64,000 nucleotides of DNA from Oscillospiraceae bacterium (GCA_012520505.1 JAAYOC010000020.1:1-64000); one strand, 5' to 3'. Positions 9,928 to 19,271 are shown, counted from the first letter of the stretch. The notes: generated from the sequence alone by a model not told the origin. Program-made: numbers and translations.

Positions 9928-11691
9928 ATGAGTAAGGGTATAATTACCAAAGTCTCCGGGCCACTTGTTATTGCCGATGGCATGCGTGATGCTAACATGT
10001 ACGACGTTGTTCGTGTTAGCGAGGAGAGATTGATTGGTGAAATAATTGAAATACATGAAGACCGTGCTTCTATCCAGGTTTATGAGGAGACTTCAGGTCT
10101 CGGAACAGGTGAACCGGTTGAATCAACAGGCGAACCTCTTTCAGTTGAACTTGGACCAGGTCTGATTACAACCATCTACGATGGTATCCAAAGACCACTT
10201 GAAAAGATTAAGGAAGAAACAGGCAATAACCTTGAGAGAGGTATAGAGGTACCTTCACTTGATCGTGATAAAAAGTGGCATTTCGTACCAAAAGTTGCTG
10301 TAGGTGACAAAGTTGTTGCCGGTGATATTGTTGGTACAGTTCAGGAAACAGAAGTTGTTGAACATAGAATAATGGTTCCACCTAAATCAAAAGGTGGCAC
10401 TATTAAGTCGATTAAAGAAGGCGACTTTACAATTGAGGAAGTTGTTGCAGTGCTTGATAGTGGTGAAAAAATTGGACTTATGCAGAAATGGCCTGTACGT
10501 ATAGGTCGTCCTTATGCTAGAAAACTTGATCCGGATATTCCACTTATCACAGGTCAAAGAGTTGTTGATGCACTCTTCCCACTTGCAAAAGGTGGTTGTG
10601 CAGCTATTCCGGGACCATTTGGTTCAGGTAAAACAGTCACACAGCACCAGCTTGCTAAGTGGGCAGATGCTGAAATCGTTGTTTACATCGGTTGTGGTGA
10701 GCGTGGTAATGAAATGACAGACGTTCTTCTTGAGTTCCCGGAACTTATTGACCCACATACCGGCAAGTCACTCATGGAAAGAACGGTTCTTATTGCTAAC
10801 ACATCTGACATGCCTGTTGCAGCTCGTGAAGCATCTGTGTACACAGGTATCACAATCGCAGAGTACTTCCGAGATATGGGTTATTCAGTAGCTCTTATGG
10901 CTGACTCAACATCTCGTTGGGCAGAGGCTCTTCGTGAAATGTCAGGTCGTCTTGAAGAGATGCCGGGTGAAGAAGGATATCCTGCTTACCTCGGTTCTCG
11001 TATTGCTCAGTTCTATGAGCGTGCAGGTCGTGTAATTTCTCTCGGCTCAGATGAGAGAGAGGGTGCACTTTCTGCTATCGGTGCTGTATCACCTCCGGGT
11101 GGTGACATATCCGAGCCAGTATCTCAGGCAACACTTCGTATCGTTAAGGTATACTGGGGTCTCGATGCAGCACTTGCTTATAGGAGACATTTCCCAGCTA
11201 TTAACTGGCTTACATCTTATTCACTCTATGTTGATAAGCTTGGTAAGTGGTTTAATAGTGAAGTAGCTGAAAACTGGACAACACTTCGTGCAAAGATAAT
11301 GACACTTCTCTCAGAGGAAGCAGAGCTTGATGAAATTGTTAAGATGGTAGGTATGGATGCGTTGTCAGATGCTGACCGCCTTAAGATGGAAGCTGCTCGT
11401 TCTATCCGTGAGGACTTCTTACACCAGGTGGCGTTTGACCCGGTAGATACATATACTTCTCCAAAGAAAATGCATTATCTTATGACACTTGTAGTTAAAT
11501 TTTACGAAGAATCAGTCAATGCTCTTTCTAGGGGTGCAAGCATTAAAGATATCATTGAACTTCCGGTACGTGAAGCAATTGGTCGTTTTAAGTACGTGAA
11601 GGAAGATGAAATCGTTGCAGAATATGAGAAGGTTGACGCAAGACTTAATAGTGAGCTTGCTGACGCTCTTGCAAAGGAGGAGGACTATTAA
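9928..11691 (+). CDS. ntpA: V-type ATPase catalytic subunit A
   Basis: The 587-aa product is the nucleotide-hydrolysing subunit. The P-loop is GPFGSGKT (229-236), followed by the catalytic GER loop in [10 protein letters not shown] and the [20 protein letters not shown] block. It has the long non-homologous insert (about residues 115-190) that sets A apart from F1-beta. I start at the ATG at 9928 ([12 protein letters not shown]), matching the family N-terminus; an in-frame GTG at 9916 has AAAGG only three bases upstream, and either is possible. The stop overlaps the ntpB start by one base. Confidence 0.95.
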   Translation: MSKGIITKVSGPLVIADGMRDANMYDVVRVSEERLIGEIIEIHEDRASIQVYEETSGLGTGEPVESTGEPLSVELGPGLITTIYDGIQRPLEKIKEETGNNLERGIEVPSLDRDKKWHFVPKVAVGDKVVAGDIVGTVQETEVVEHRIMVPPKSKGGTIKSIKEGDFTIEEVVAVLDSGEKIGLMQKWPVRIGRPYARKLDPDIPLITGQRVVDALFPLAKGGCAAIPGPFGSGKTVTQHQLAKWADAEIVVYIGCGERGNEMTDVLLEFPELIDPHTGKSLMERTVLIANTSDMPVAAREASVYTGITIAEYFRDMGYSVALMADSTSRWAEALREMSGRLEEMPGEEGYPAYLGSRIAQFYERAGRVISLGSDEREGALSAIGAVSPPGGDISEPVSQATLRIVKVYWGLDAALAYRRHFPAINWLTSYSLYVDKLGKWFNSEVAENWTTLRAKIMTLLSEEAELDEIVKMVGMDALSDADRLKMEAARSIREDFLHQVAFDPVDTYTSPKKMHYLMTLVVKFYEESVNALSRGASIKDIIELPVREAIGRFKYVKEDEIVAEYEKVDARLNSELADALAKEEDY

Positions 11692-13064
11692 TGCCAAAAG
11701 AGTATAGAACTATACAAGAGGTAGCCGGTCCTCTTATGATTGTACGTGACGTTGAAGACGTAACTTACAACGAACTTGGCGAAATTGAACTCGCTAACGG
11801 CGAAACACGTCGTTGTCGTGTTCTTGAAATTGAAGGTTCTAATGCTGTAGTTCAGCTTTTTGAAAGCTCAACAGGTATTAACCTCTCAGATTCAAAGGTT
11901 AGATTCTCAGGTCGTCAGATGGAACTTGGTGTATCTGTAGATATGCTTGGTCGTGTATTTGACGGTCTTGGCAGACCAATTGATGGTGGTCCGGAAATCA
12001 TTCCTGAGAAGAGACTTGATGTAAACGGTGCTCCAATGAACCCTGCGGCACGTGCGTATCCATCAGAGTTTATTCAGACAGGTGTTTCGGCTATTGATGG
12101 TCTTAACACACTTGTTCGTGGTCAGAAACTTCCTATATTTTCCGGTTCCGGTCTTCCACATGCTGAACTTGCAGCTCAGATTGCTCGTCAGGCAAAAGTA
12201 CTTGGTAAAGATGAACAGTTCGCTGTTGTATTTGCTGCTATGGGTATCACATTTGAAGAGTCAAACTTTTTCGTTGAGTCTTTCCGTGAGACAGGCGCTC
12301 TTGATAGAACAGTAATGTTTTCAAACCTTGCAAACGACCCGGCAGTTGAGCGAATTGCTACTCCTAAGATGGCACTTACTGCTGCTGAGTTCCTTGCATT
12401 TGAAAAGGGTATGCACGTTCTTGTAATTCTCACTGACATCACAAACTATGCAGATGCGCTTCGAGAAGTATCTGCTGCTCGTAAAGAAGTTCCAGGTCGT
12501 CGTGGTTACCCGGGTTATCTCTATACTGACCTTGCAACAATGTATGAGCGTGCTGGTCGTCAGAGAGGCAAGGAAGGTTCAATTACAATGATTCCTATTC
12601 TTTCTATGCCTGAGGATGACAAGACTCACCCAATTCCTGACCTTACAGGATACATTACTGAAGGACAAATCATGCTTTCACGTGATCTTCACAGACGTGG
12701 TATTCAGCCACCTGTAGATGTTCTTCCTTCTCTCTCTCGTCTTAAGGACAAGGGTATAGGTGAAGGCAAGACACGTAAGGACCATTCAAATACAATGAAC
12801 CAGCTGTTTGCTGCTTATTCACGTGGTAAGGATGCAAAAGAGCTCATGACAATCCTTGGTGAAGCTGCTCTTACTGATATTGACGTTCTTTATGCACATT
12901 TTGCAGATGAATTTGAAAAACAGTACGTTTCACAGGGTTACGAGAATAACAGGGGTATCGAAGAAACACTTGATCTTGGATGGGAGCTTCTTCGTCTTCT
13001 TCCTCGTACAGAGCTTAAGCGTATTTCTGATGAGTTACTCGATGAATATTATGATAAAAAATAA
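11691..13064 (+). CDS. ntpB: V-type ATPase regulatory subunit B
   Basis: The 457-aa product is the non-catalytic partner of NtpA in the A3B3 hexamer. It opens with [15 protein letters not shown] and carries [21 protein letters not shown] where the catalytic subunit has its P-loop; the absence of GxxxxGKT is normal for B. The arginine-containing segment [12 protein letters not shown] is present. Its ATG shares one base with the ntpA stop, so the two are coupled 1:1. AAGGAGGAGG lies just upstream. Confidence 0.96.
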   Translation: MPKEYRTIQEVAGPLMIVRDVEDVTYNELGEIELANGETRRCRVLEIEGSNAVVQLFESSTGINLSDSKVRFSGRQMELGVSVDMLGRVFDGLGRPIDGGPEIIPEKRLDVNGAPMNPAARAYPSEFIQTGVSAIDGLNTLVRGQKLPIFSGSGLPHAELAAQIARQAKVLGKDEQFAVVFAAMGITFEESNFFVESFRETGALDRTVMFSNLANDPAVERIATPKMALTAAEFLAFEKGMHVLVILTDITNYADALREVSAARKEVPGRRGYPGYLYTDLATMYERAGRQRGKEGSITMIPILSMPEDDKTHPIPDLTGYITEGQIMLSRDLHRRGIQPPVDVLPSLSRLKDKGIGEGKTRKDHSNTMNQLFAAYSRGKDAKELMTILGEAALTDIDVLYAHFADEFEKQYVSQGYENNRGIEETLDLGWELLRLLPRTELKRISDELLDEYYDKK

Positions 13065-13078
13065 AGTAGGTGAGCTTC

Positions 13079-13738
13079 ATGGCTAGACTTAATGTAAACC
13101 CTACCCGTATGGAGCTTAATAACATTAAGAATAAGCTTAATACTGCTAGAAAAGGTCATAAGCTTCTTAAAGATAAGCGTGACGAACTTATGCGTCAGTT
13201 TATCGAACTTGTTCGTGAGAATAAGGAAGTTCGTCGTAAAGTTGAAGAAGGAATTGCTGCTGCAAATGAGCATATGGCAGTTGCCCGTTCAGTAATGACA
13301 GACGAAGCTCTTAATGTTGCTCTTATGCTTCCAATGCAGGAGATGAGCCTTGAAATCACCGAAAAGAATATAATGTCAGTTTTAATTCCTGTTTTTGAAA
13401 CCAAGTTTAAGACAGCTGATGAAAACGATATTTATTCATACGGTTATGCATTTACATCAAGTGATTTGGATGACGCAGTTAAAGCACTTAGTGACAATAT
13501 GACACTTATGCTTAGACTTGCTGAGATTGAAAAATCTTGTCAGCTTATGGCTGCTGAGATTGAAAAAACTCGTCGTCGTGTTAATGCACTTGAGCATGTA
13601 TTGATTCCTCAATACGAAGAAACAATCAAGTATATCAGGATGAAACTTGAAGAGAACGAACGTGCTACTACAATTCGTCTCATGAAAGTTAAAGATATGA
13701 TGCTTGAAGAGGCTCATCATTATAGCGAAAGATATTAA
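13079..13738 (+). CDS. ntpD: V-type ATPase subunit D (central shaft)
   Basis: The 219-aa protein is two long antiparallel helices, the rotor axle that turns inside A3B3. Family signatures are MARLNVNPTRMEL at the start and RRVNALEHVLIPQYEETIKYI near residue 165. The ATG at 13079 is preferred over an in-frame GTG at 13070 because AGGTGAG is properly placed and the product then starts exactly as in the family. It closes the operon before a terminator. Confidence 0.95.
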   Translation: MARLNVNPTRMELNNIKNKLNTARKGHKLLKDKRDELMRQFIELVRENKEVRRKVEEGIAAANEHMAVARSVMTDEALNVALMLPMQEMSLEITEKNIMSVLIPVFETKFKTADENDIYSYGYAFTSSDLDDAVKALSDNMTLMLRLAEIEKSCQLMAAEIEKTRRRVNALEHVLIPQYEETIKYIRMKLEENERATTIRLMKVKDMMLEEAHHYSERY

Positions 13739-13752
13739 TTCGCAGAAATTAA

Positions 13753-13784
13753 GCCCATCGAATTAATCGATGGGCATTAATTTT
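13753..13784 (+). terminator. terminator of the V-ATPase operon
   Basis: A 9-bp perfect stem (GCCCATCGA 13753-13761, TCGATGGGC 13767-13775) is followed by ATTAATTTT. Confidence 0.8.
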
Positions 13785-13906
13785 GAATAGTATCCTTTAA
13801 TTTGGATATTCGTTATTTAAAATCAATGTAAAATATTATAAAATGTATAGTGTGAAGTTGTAAGATTGACTAATATGAAACAGTAAAACAATTTGAGGTG
13901 AACTAA

Positions 13907-14494
13907 GTGTCGTCAGATAAGTATATTTCAAATGCCAGAAAGCCAAAGGGCAGCCTTGGCAAAAAGTTTATTCGTCATATGAATGAACACCACAAAGAGT
14001 TAATAGATTGGGGCTTTGAACATATTAAAGTGCCAAGGAAAGCAGAGGCTTTAGATGTAGGTTGTGGCGGTGGTTATACTGTTCGTCTTTTAAGGAAAAA
14101 ATATAAATGTAAAAAGGTTTATGGTGTTGATTATTCAAAAACATCAGTTAAAATGGCAAAGAAAGCGACACGTTTTTTAAGAAATGTAAAAATTAAACAT
14201 GGAAATGTTTCTTCTTTACCATTTAGAAATAAGAAATTTGACCTTGTGACTGCTGTTGAAACAATATATTATTGGCCTGATATTGAAAAAGATTTTCTTG
14301 AAATTTACCGAATTTTAAAGAAAAACGGTCAATTTCTTATAATTTGTGAAGATTGTATTCCGGGTAATGAAGTTATGAAAGATATGAAGATTTATACTCA
14401 AAATGAAATTCATAAATTGCTTATTCATACAGGTTATAAAGAAGTACAGACTTTTAGAACAAACAACTGGGTTTGTGCAATCGCTAAAAAATAG
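13907..14494 (+). CDS. class I SAM-dependent methyltransferase
   Basis: The 195-aa protein carries motif I ALDVGCGGGYTV (48-59), motif II acidic residue in VYGVDYSKTS (71-80), and post-II FDLVTAVETIYYWPDI. This is the UbiE/Methyltransf_11-like small-molecule class, substrate unknown. It starts with GTG, with TTGAGGTGA about 8 bases upstream. It stands alone with a weakly defined promoter; the histidinol-phosphatase-like gene follows by 36 bp and may be co-transcribed. Confidence 0.82.
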   Translation: MSSDKYISNARKPKGSLGKKFIRHMNEHHKELIDWGFEHIKVPRKAEALDVGCGGGYTVRLLRKKYKCKKVYGVDYSKTSVKMAKKATRFLRNVKIKHGNVSSLPFRNKKFDLVTAVETIYYWPDIEKDFLEIYRILKKNGQFLIICEDCIPGNEVMKDMKIYTQNEIHKLLIHTGYKEVQTFRTNNWVCAIAKK

Positions 14495-14530
14495 AAAATA
14501 ATGCTCGATATGAGCTTTAAGGTGATCTAA

Positions 14531-15472
14531 ATGGAAATATTATTTCAAATTATTAATGTCGTAAAATGGTTGCTTTTGGCATCAATTTTTATTGGTGTAA
14601 TTGTACTTGTAAGGGGAGCTCTTAAGAGAACAAGACAGATAGTAGTACCACGTTCTCAAACAACTAAAAAAATAAATAATTATCATACCCATACGATTTT
14701 TTGTGATGGTAAAAATACTGCTGAAGAGATGGTCCTCAAAGCGATTGAACTTGGAATGGATGAAATTGGATTTTCAGGTCACTCATATTTATCAGGTGAG
14801 CCGGATTGGACAATGAGCCTGGAAGATACAAAAAAATATAAAGAAACTGTTTTAGAGCTTAAGGAAAAATATAAGGATAAAATTAATGTTCGCCTTGGAA
14901 TAGAACAGGATTATTGGTCTCCAACCGATGATTTGGATGACTATGAATATGTTTTGGGTGCTGTTCATTCAGTTTTTGGCGATGATACTACTTGGTCTTC
15001 AATTGATTATACTATTGAGAATGTGAGTTATTGCATTAAAAACTATTTTGATGACGATAAAATGGCTATGATAGAGAAGTATTTTGAACTTGTTGCGGAC
15101 CTTTATAACAAAACAAAATGTAGTGTTATTTGTCACTTTAATTTACCTACACGCTTCAATACGATGTTTGGAGATGAAAATGGTAAACCTTTTGTAGATA
15201 TGGATGATCCGCGTTATATTGCTGCAGAAAGAAAGGCACTTGAAAAAATTGCTACTCAACCGGTAATTATAGAAATAAATACAGGTGCAATGGCACGTGG
15301 ATACACGAAAGAACCATATCCAAATGAGAGAGCTTTAGAAATAATTTCAAAGCTCCAAATTCCGGTTCTTTTTTCTTCTGACTGCCATGATGTAAACTAC
15401 CTGACCTTTGGAATAGAAATAGTAGAAGAATTAGTTGAAAAATATGATTTGAATTTACTTGAAAAACTATAG
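14531..15472 (+). CDS. membrane-anchored PHP-domain phosphatase, histidinol-phosphatase (HisJ/K) type
   Basis: The 313-aa protein has a membrane helix near residues 8-30 and then a full PHP metal site: YHTHTIFCDG (about 56), GFSGHSYL, GIEQDY, GAVHSV, ICHFNLP and SSDCHD (about 286). PHP enzymes of this type hydrolyse histidinol phosphate or other phosphoesters with a multinuclear metal site. The N-terminal anchor is unusual for HisK and no his gene is nearby, so another phosphoester is possible. The tRNA-Leu promoter overlaps its last codons. Confidence 0.75.
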   Translation: MEILFQIINVVKWLLLASIFIGVIVLVRGALKRTRQIVVPRSQTTKKINNYHTHTIFCDGKNTAEEMVLKAIELGMDEIGFSGHSYLSGEPDWTMSLEDTKKYKETVLELKEKYKDKINVRLGIEQDYWSPTDDLDDYEYVLGAVHSVFGDDTTWSSIDYTIENVSYCIKNYFDDDKMAMIEKYFELVADLYNKTKCSVICHFNLPTRFNTMFGDENGKPFVDMDDPRYIAAERKALEKIATQPVIIEINTGAMARGYTKEPYPNERALEIISKLQIPVLFSSDCHDVNYLTFGIEIVEELVEKYDLNLLEKL

Positions 15473-15487
15473 TCTCTATGCTAAAAT
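15459..15487 (+). promoter_or_regulatory. sigma-A promoter for tRNA-Leu
   Basis: TTGAAA (15459-15464), 17 bp, TAAAAT (15482-15487). It overlaps the 3' end of the PHP gene. A 16-bp perfect palindrome (15493-15508) lies between it and the mature tRNA 5' end. Confidence 0.7.
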
Positions 15488-15514
15488 ATGCAGGTCGGTT
15501 ATAACCGACAGTGT

Positions 15515-15601
15515 GCTGGTGTGGCGAAATCGGCAGACGCAAGGGACTTAAAATCCCTCGGTGGCAACACCGTACCGGTTCAATTCCGGTCACCAGCACC
15601 A
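15515..15601 (+). tRNA. tRNA-Leu (anticodon UAA)
   Basis: An 87-nt type II tRNA with the CCA encoded. Acceptor arms GCTGGTG (15515-15521) and CACCAGC (15591-15597) pair fully. The anticodon arm is AGGGA / CTTAAAA / TCCCT with anticodon TAA. A long variable arm (CGGTG ... CACCG) marks a Leu/Ser-type tRNA, and the T arm is ACCGG TTCAATT CCGGT. It stands alone and is followed by a terminator. Confidence 0.97.
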
Positions 15602-15610
15602 AACTTAAAT

Positions 15611-15660
15611 AATTCGAATTCATTTTCAAAAGAAGGTGAATTCGGATTATTATTTTTTTT
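15611..15660 (+). terminator. terminator after tRNA-Leu
   Basis: A 12-bp stem with one G-T pair (15611-15622 with 15637-15648) is followed by ATTATTTTTTTT. Confidence 0.85.
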
Positions 15661-15777
15661 AGATTGCTTTAGTGTGTGTTTATGTTATAAAATATAGTTG
15701 TGGGATGACCATGTGTTAAAGCAATAAAGCAAAAATATATATTAAGGCTTAAATATCAAAGCCTAGGAGGAATCATA

Positions 15778-16366
15778 ATGAAGGATTCTAAAGATTCTAA
15801 AAAAAGCAAAAGCAAATAATAAAATAAAAATAGTTTTATTGGCTCTTGTTACAGTTATACTTGGTGGAATAGTAATTTTTTATGCGTATAGTTCTGGTGT
15901 GTGTGGTGATAAGGAGGGTGAAAACACTTCTAAATCGCCAAATAGCGTAGTTACACCAAAAACAGATGAAGAGCCTTCTTCTAATGAAGAAAGCACGAAT
16001 GAAAATAAAGAGCCGTCTGAAGATGTTTCCAAAGACGAGTCTAAAGATGATTCCATAAACATTGTTTATGGCGAGCTTGGCGAATATGGTGAAATGATTC
16101 TCATCAATGGTAAAGATTTTCCAATATATAAAATTCCGGCAGGTAAATATACGATTACCAACAATGCTAATAAAAATGGCAACTGGTGTGAGGTTCGCAT
16201 AGCCAAAGATACCGGTACTAAAGATGCAAACGGGAATATAATAACTGAAGTCAAAGAAGGTTTTGAATTTTCTAAGGTAGGCGATACAAAGGTTGTTCTT
16301 ATCAATGAAGGCGAACATATTGAAGTAACTATGTATGCAAATATTACTCTAAAGCCGGAGAAGTAG
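15778..16366 (+). pseudogene. frameshifted gene for a membrane-anchored extracellular protein
   Basis: A strong TAGGAGG site leads to an ATG at 15778 that reads MKDSKDSKKSKSK and then stops. Removing one A from the A7 run at 15799-15805 joins this start to a 175-codon downstream frame that has no SD of its own. The repaired protein (about 196 aa) would have a Lys-rich cytoplasmic end, one membrane helix (IVLLALVTVILGGIVIFYAY), an acidic Ser/Thr/Glu-rich spacer (about 45 residues) and a small beta-rich C-terminal domain (ILINGKDFPIYKIPAGKYTI). No family is recognised. Read error, inactivation, or slippage-based phase variation are all possible. Confidence 0.65.
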
Positions 16367-16397
16367 GTTTAAAGTGAGAATTTAGCAAGTATAAATA

Positions 16398-16456
16398 GGA
16401 ATAATAAGTACAAGAATCCGTAGTTAAAGGCTACGGATTCTTGTACTTATTATTCC
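16398..16456. repeat. perfect 26-bp inverted repeat (long hairpin)
   Basis: Arms 16398-16423 and 16431-16456 are exact reverse complements with a 7-nt loop (TTAAAGG). It lies 30 bp after the frameshifted gene and before the Fic gene. It lacks a U-tract on either strand, so a standard terminator is not assured. A terminator, a MITE-like remnant or a small RNA hairpin are the options. Confidence 0.85.
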
Positions 16457-16515
16457 GTTAAATGGCAAAATATTATTCCGATGATATTGATATTGTTCCG
16501 ACAAAGGAGTATAAT
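16448..16515 (+). promoter_or_regulatory. promoter of the Fic gene with three direct repeats
   Basis: TTGATA (-35, 16487-16492), 17-bp spacer, TATAAT (-10, 16510-16515). Three copies of TATTRTTCCG start at 16448, 16471 and 16491; the last lies over the -35 edge and the spacer. The first lies in the right arm of the 26-bp hairpin. This spacing (23 and 20 bp, about two helical turns) looks like an operator array, possibly for the HTH domain of the Fic protein itself. Confidence 0.65.
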
Positions 16516-16539
16516 AGCTTCAAATTGGAGGAATAAGTT

Positions 16540-17436
16540 ATGTTTATTACACCAAAACAAGCAGCAAAAAGGTGGGATATTTCAGATAGACGAGTTAGAG
16601 TTTTGTGTGCAGAAGGGAAAATACCCGGAGCATATAGAGAAGGTCGTGGCTGGAAAATACCTGCTGATGCCGAAAAACCTGTTGATGGGAGATTAAAATC
16701 TAAAGAAAGCATACTTGCGCAAATAAACAGAAAAAAAGCTGAGTTAGATGGGAAAAGACCTTTGACAGAGGGTGAATCAGCACGGCTTAATGCAGAATTT
16801 GTTGTTGAATATACATATAACACCAATGCGATTGAAGGAAATACTTTAACACTTCGTGAAACGGATTTAGTTCTTCGTGGCTTTACTGTTGACCAAAAAC
16901 CGCTTAAAGACCATATTGAAGCCGTTGGTCATAAAGAAGCTTTTGAATTTGTCTGTGAATTAGTGAAAGATAAGGCTCCACTAACAGAGCGAATTATACA
17001 GCAAATTCATTATTTGGTTTTAGCTGACAAGCGAGAGGACAGAGGTGTATACAGAAGGGTTCCGGTGCGCATTATGGGTGCACACCATGAGCCTGTTCAA
17101 CCATATTTAATTCAGCCTAAAATGGAACAGCTTTTATATGCGTATGCAGAAAGTGACGAAGATATTGTGACTAAATTGGCTCGTTTTCACATTGAATTTG
17201 AAGGCATACACCCATTTATCGATGGAAACGGCAGAATAGGAAGATTACTCATAAATCTAGAACTTATGAAAGCCGGATATCCGCCAATAGATATTAAGTT
17301 TGCTGACAGAATGTCGTATTATAATGCTTTTGATGAGTATTATGCGAAAAACAATATTTCGGCAATGGCAGAACTTTTTGCCGGATATCTTAATGCCAGA
17401 CTTGATTTTTATTTAAAGATTTTGAAAGAAGATTAG
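16540..17436 (+). CDS. Fic-domain protein with N-terminal helix-turn-helix
   Basis: The 298-aa protein joins an excisionase/MerR-like helix-turn-helix (about 1-45, ITPKQAAKRWDISDRRVR) to a Fic domain. The active-site motif HPFIDGNGRIGR is complete at 224-235, so AMP transfer (or related) activity is expected. An inhibitory helix motif T-N-A-I-E-G (95-100) lies ahead of the Fic core, as in class II Fic enzymes that inhibit themselves. Targets are unknown. The HTH suggests DNA binding and perhaps autoregulation. GGAGG is 7-8 bases upstream. No small antitoxin gene is adjacent, in keeping with the built-in inhibitor. Confidence 0.9.
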   Translation: MFITPKQAAKRWDISDRRVRVLCAEGKIPGAYREGRGWKIPADAEKPVDGRLKSKESILAQINRKKAELDGKRPLTEGESARLNAEFVVEYTYNTNAIEGNTLTLRETDLVLRGFTVDQKPLKDHIEAVGHKEAFEFVCELVKDKAPLTERIIQQIHYLVLADKREDRGVYRRVPVRIMGAHHEPVQPYLIQPKMEQLLYAYAESDEDIVTKLARFHIEFEGIHPFIDGNGRIGRLLINLELMKAGYPPIDIKFADRMSYYNAFDEYYAKNNISAMAELFAGYLNARLDFYLKILKED

Positions 17437-17454
17437 TTTTTAAGGAGAACAACT

Positions 17455-18012
17455 ATGATTATAGAGCCATTTGAATTTAAACTAAAAGATGGACGAACAG
17501 CAATAGCGCGTAGCCCAAAAGATGAAGACATTCAAGAAATGTTAGACTTTTTATATGTAACAGCAGGTGAAACTGAATTTATACTGAGATATCCTGAAGA
17601 ATGTCATATGTATACTGCGGAAAACGAGAAAGACTTTTTTGACAGAATCAACGGCTCACCGACTGATGCAATGTTAATTTGCTTTGTTGACGGAAAGATA
17701 GCCGGCAACTGTGCAATTAACTGTGAGCCTTATATGAAAACAAAACACCGTGCAAGTCTTGCAATCGGTTTGTTACGTGAGTTTTGGAATCAAGGTATAG
17801 GAACAAAACTCTTTCAAAGGTTAATTGAAATTGCAGAGCAAAATAAGGACCTTATTCAATTGGAACTTGATTTTATTGAGGGTAATGAACGCGGACAAGC
17901 TCTCTATGAAAAAATGGGTTTCAAAATAGTTGGAGTAAAGCCGAATGCTGTCCGTTTAAAGAACGGTACATTGCTTAATGAATATTCGATGATTCGAGAG
18001 ATTAAGCGATAA
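17455..18012 (+). CDS. GNAT family N-acetyltransferase
   Basis: The 185-aa protein has the GNAT core: substrate strand ICFVDGKIAGNCAIN, acetyl-CoA loop around LREFWNQGIGTKLFQRLIE (about 108-126, Q/RxxGxG/A type), and the late motif ERGQALYEKMGFKIVG. Acceptor unknown (RimJ/RimL-like N-alpha or small molecule). It follows the Fic gene by 18 bp with AAGGAG, so both are probably one operon that continues into the metallophosphoesterase 19 bp later. Confidence 0.85.
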   Translation: MIIEPFEFKLKDGRTAIARSPKDEDIQEMLDFLYVTAGETEFILRYPEECHMYTAENEKDFFDRINGSPTDAMLICFVDGKIAGNCAINCEPYMKTKHRASLAIGLLREFWNQGIGTKLFQRLIEIAEQNKDLIQLELDFIEGNERGQALYEKMGFKIVGVKPNAVRLKNGTLLNEYSMIREIKR

Positions 18013-18031
18013 ATTTCCGGAGGATAAATTA

Positions 18032-18924
18032 ATGAACGATAAACCGGTTAATAAGAAGTCTACTGATAAAAAGTCAATGAAGAGAAAAATAGTTACATTA
18101 GTAATTATGATGGCAATATTAACTGTACTCGTCATATGGATTGTTTGGGGTAATTTAACTGTTGGCATCACGCACTATAAAGTCAGGAGTGACAAACTTC
18201 CTAAATCCTTTGTTGGGTATAAGATTGCTGTTGTTTCTGATCTGCACAATGCAGAATTTGGCAAAAACAACAACAAATTGCTGGATATAATAAAGACTCA
18301 AAAGCCTGACATTATAGCAATCACGGGCGATTTAGTTGATTCAAGCAAAATGGATATTGAAGTAGCAAGTAATTTAGTAAAGGAACTTGTAAAAATAGCC
18401 CCATGTTATTATGTTACAGGTAATCATGAAGCGTACATTGAAGTTGAGGGCAATTATAAGCTGCTAAAAAAGAATCTTTCTGATGTCGGTGCTATTATTC
18501 TTGAAGATAGGGTTGAATTGCTGACTAAGAACGAAGAAACAATACAGATTGCCGGATTATCTGATCCGGAATTTTCTGGTGAAGGTTCTTATTCAACCGA
18601 AGGTGTCCTTTGGTCAAGAATCAACAATTTAGAGCTAAGTGAAGACTTCTGTGTTTTGCTTTCACATCGACCTGAGATGTTCACCACCTATGTGTCGCAA
18701 AACATAGACTTAGCTCTTTGTGGACATGCTCACGGTGGTCAGTTTAGAGTACCATTTATTGGGGGAATTATAGCTCCTAACCAAGGTTTTTTTCCGAATT
18801 TGATGCTGGTAAATTCACTGAAAAGGGCACAACAATGATTGTTAGCAGAGGACTTGGAAACAGTATTATTCCGGTGCGAATTAACAATAGACCAGAGGTA
18901 GTTATTGTCGAATTAACAAAATAA
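18032..18924 (+). pseudogene. frameshifted membrane-anchored metallophosphoesterase (YkuE/LpxH-like)
   Basis: The N-terminal 255 residues are intact: a membrane helix (about 23-45), then the calcineurin-like metal motifs VVSDLHN, ITGDLVD, YVTGNHE, LLSHRPE and CGHAHGGQF. Just past GFFP a base is missing near 18787-18797 (a T7 run followed by CCG). The original frame stops at 18838, while the next frame carries the expected family end (EFDAGKFTEKGTTMIV ... VIVELTK) to 18924. All catalytic motifs precede the lesion, so a truncated protein could keep activity. Sequencing error at the homopolymer is an alternative. Confidence 0.8.
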
Positions 18925-19040
18925 TCATTCATTGGCTTTATTGCATATGATAAAATCATACTTGTAGGCTTGATAAGTTTTCGTAAGAATTCATATAATC
19001 ATAAGAATTTATACAGTACAACAGAAAAGAGGTAATAAGT

Positions 19041-19197
19041 ATGGCAAAAAAGGCTGTTCAACTTGATGCTAGAGGCAGATTTTGCAGTTGTAGCTTCTGC
19101 ACTAAAACATTCAATAGAGGGGGACTATAACCAAGTAACAGTTGCAGAAGTTGAAAAGCTTGCAAAGGGTGACGCATCAGGTAGAATTCAAAGATAA
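19041..19197 (+). pseudogene. small conserved-looking gene (51 aa) broken by a 1-bp insertion
   Basis: AGAGG followed by ATG at 19041 opens [10 protein letters not shown] and then goes out of frame. Deleting the A at 19071 restores a 51-aa reading that continues [14 protein letters not shown] and ends [10 protein letters not shown] with TAA at 19197. The restored protein is soluble and helical, with no family I can name. As it stands the frame yields 29 residues. A terminator follows at 19218. It is the only gene in the 18925-19351 gap. Confidence 0.55.
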
Positions 19198-19217
19198 AAA
19201 GTGTATGGCTGTTAGAT

Positions 19218-19247
19218 AAGGACTGGAATTTTTTCAGTCCTTTTTCT
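19218..19247 (+). terminator. intrinsic terminator
   Basis: AAGGACTG (19218-19225) pairs with CAGTCCTT, followed by a run of T. It closes the accessory stretch. Confidence 0.75.
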
Positions 19248-19271
19248 TAACTATTTTTTAGGTTGGAATTC

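Noticed and set aside
18835-18924. Separate 29-codon gene starting ATG at 18835
   Set aside because: Its sequence is the expected C-terminus of the metallophosphoesterase, so it is the frameshifted end of that gene.
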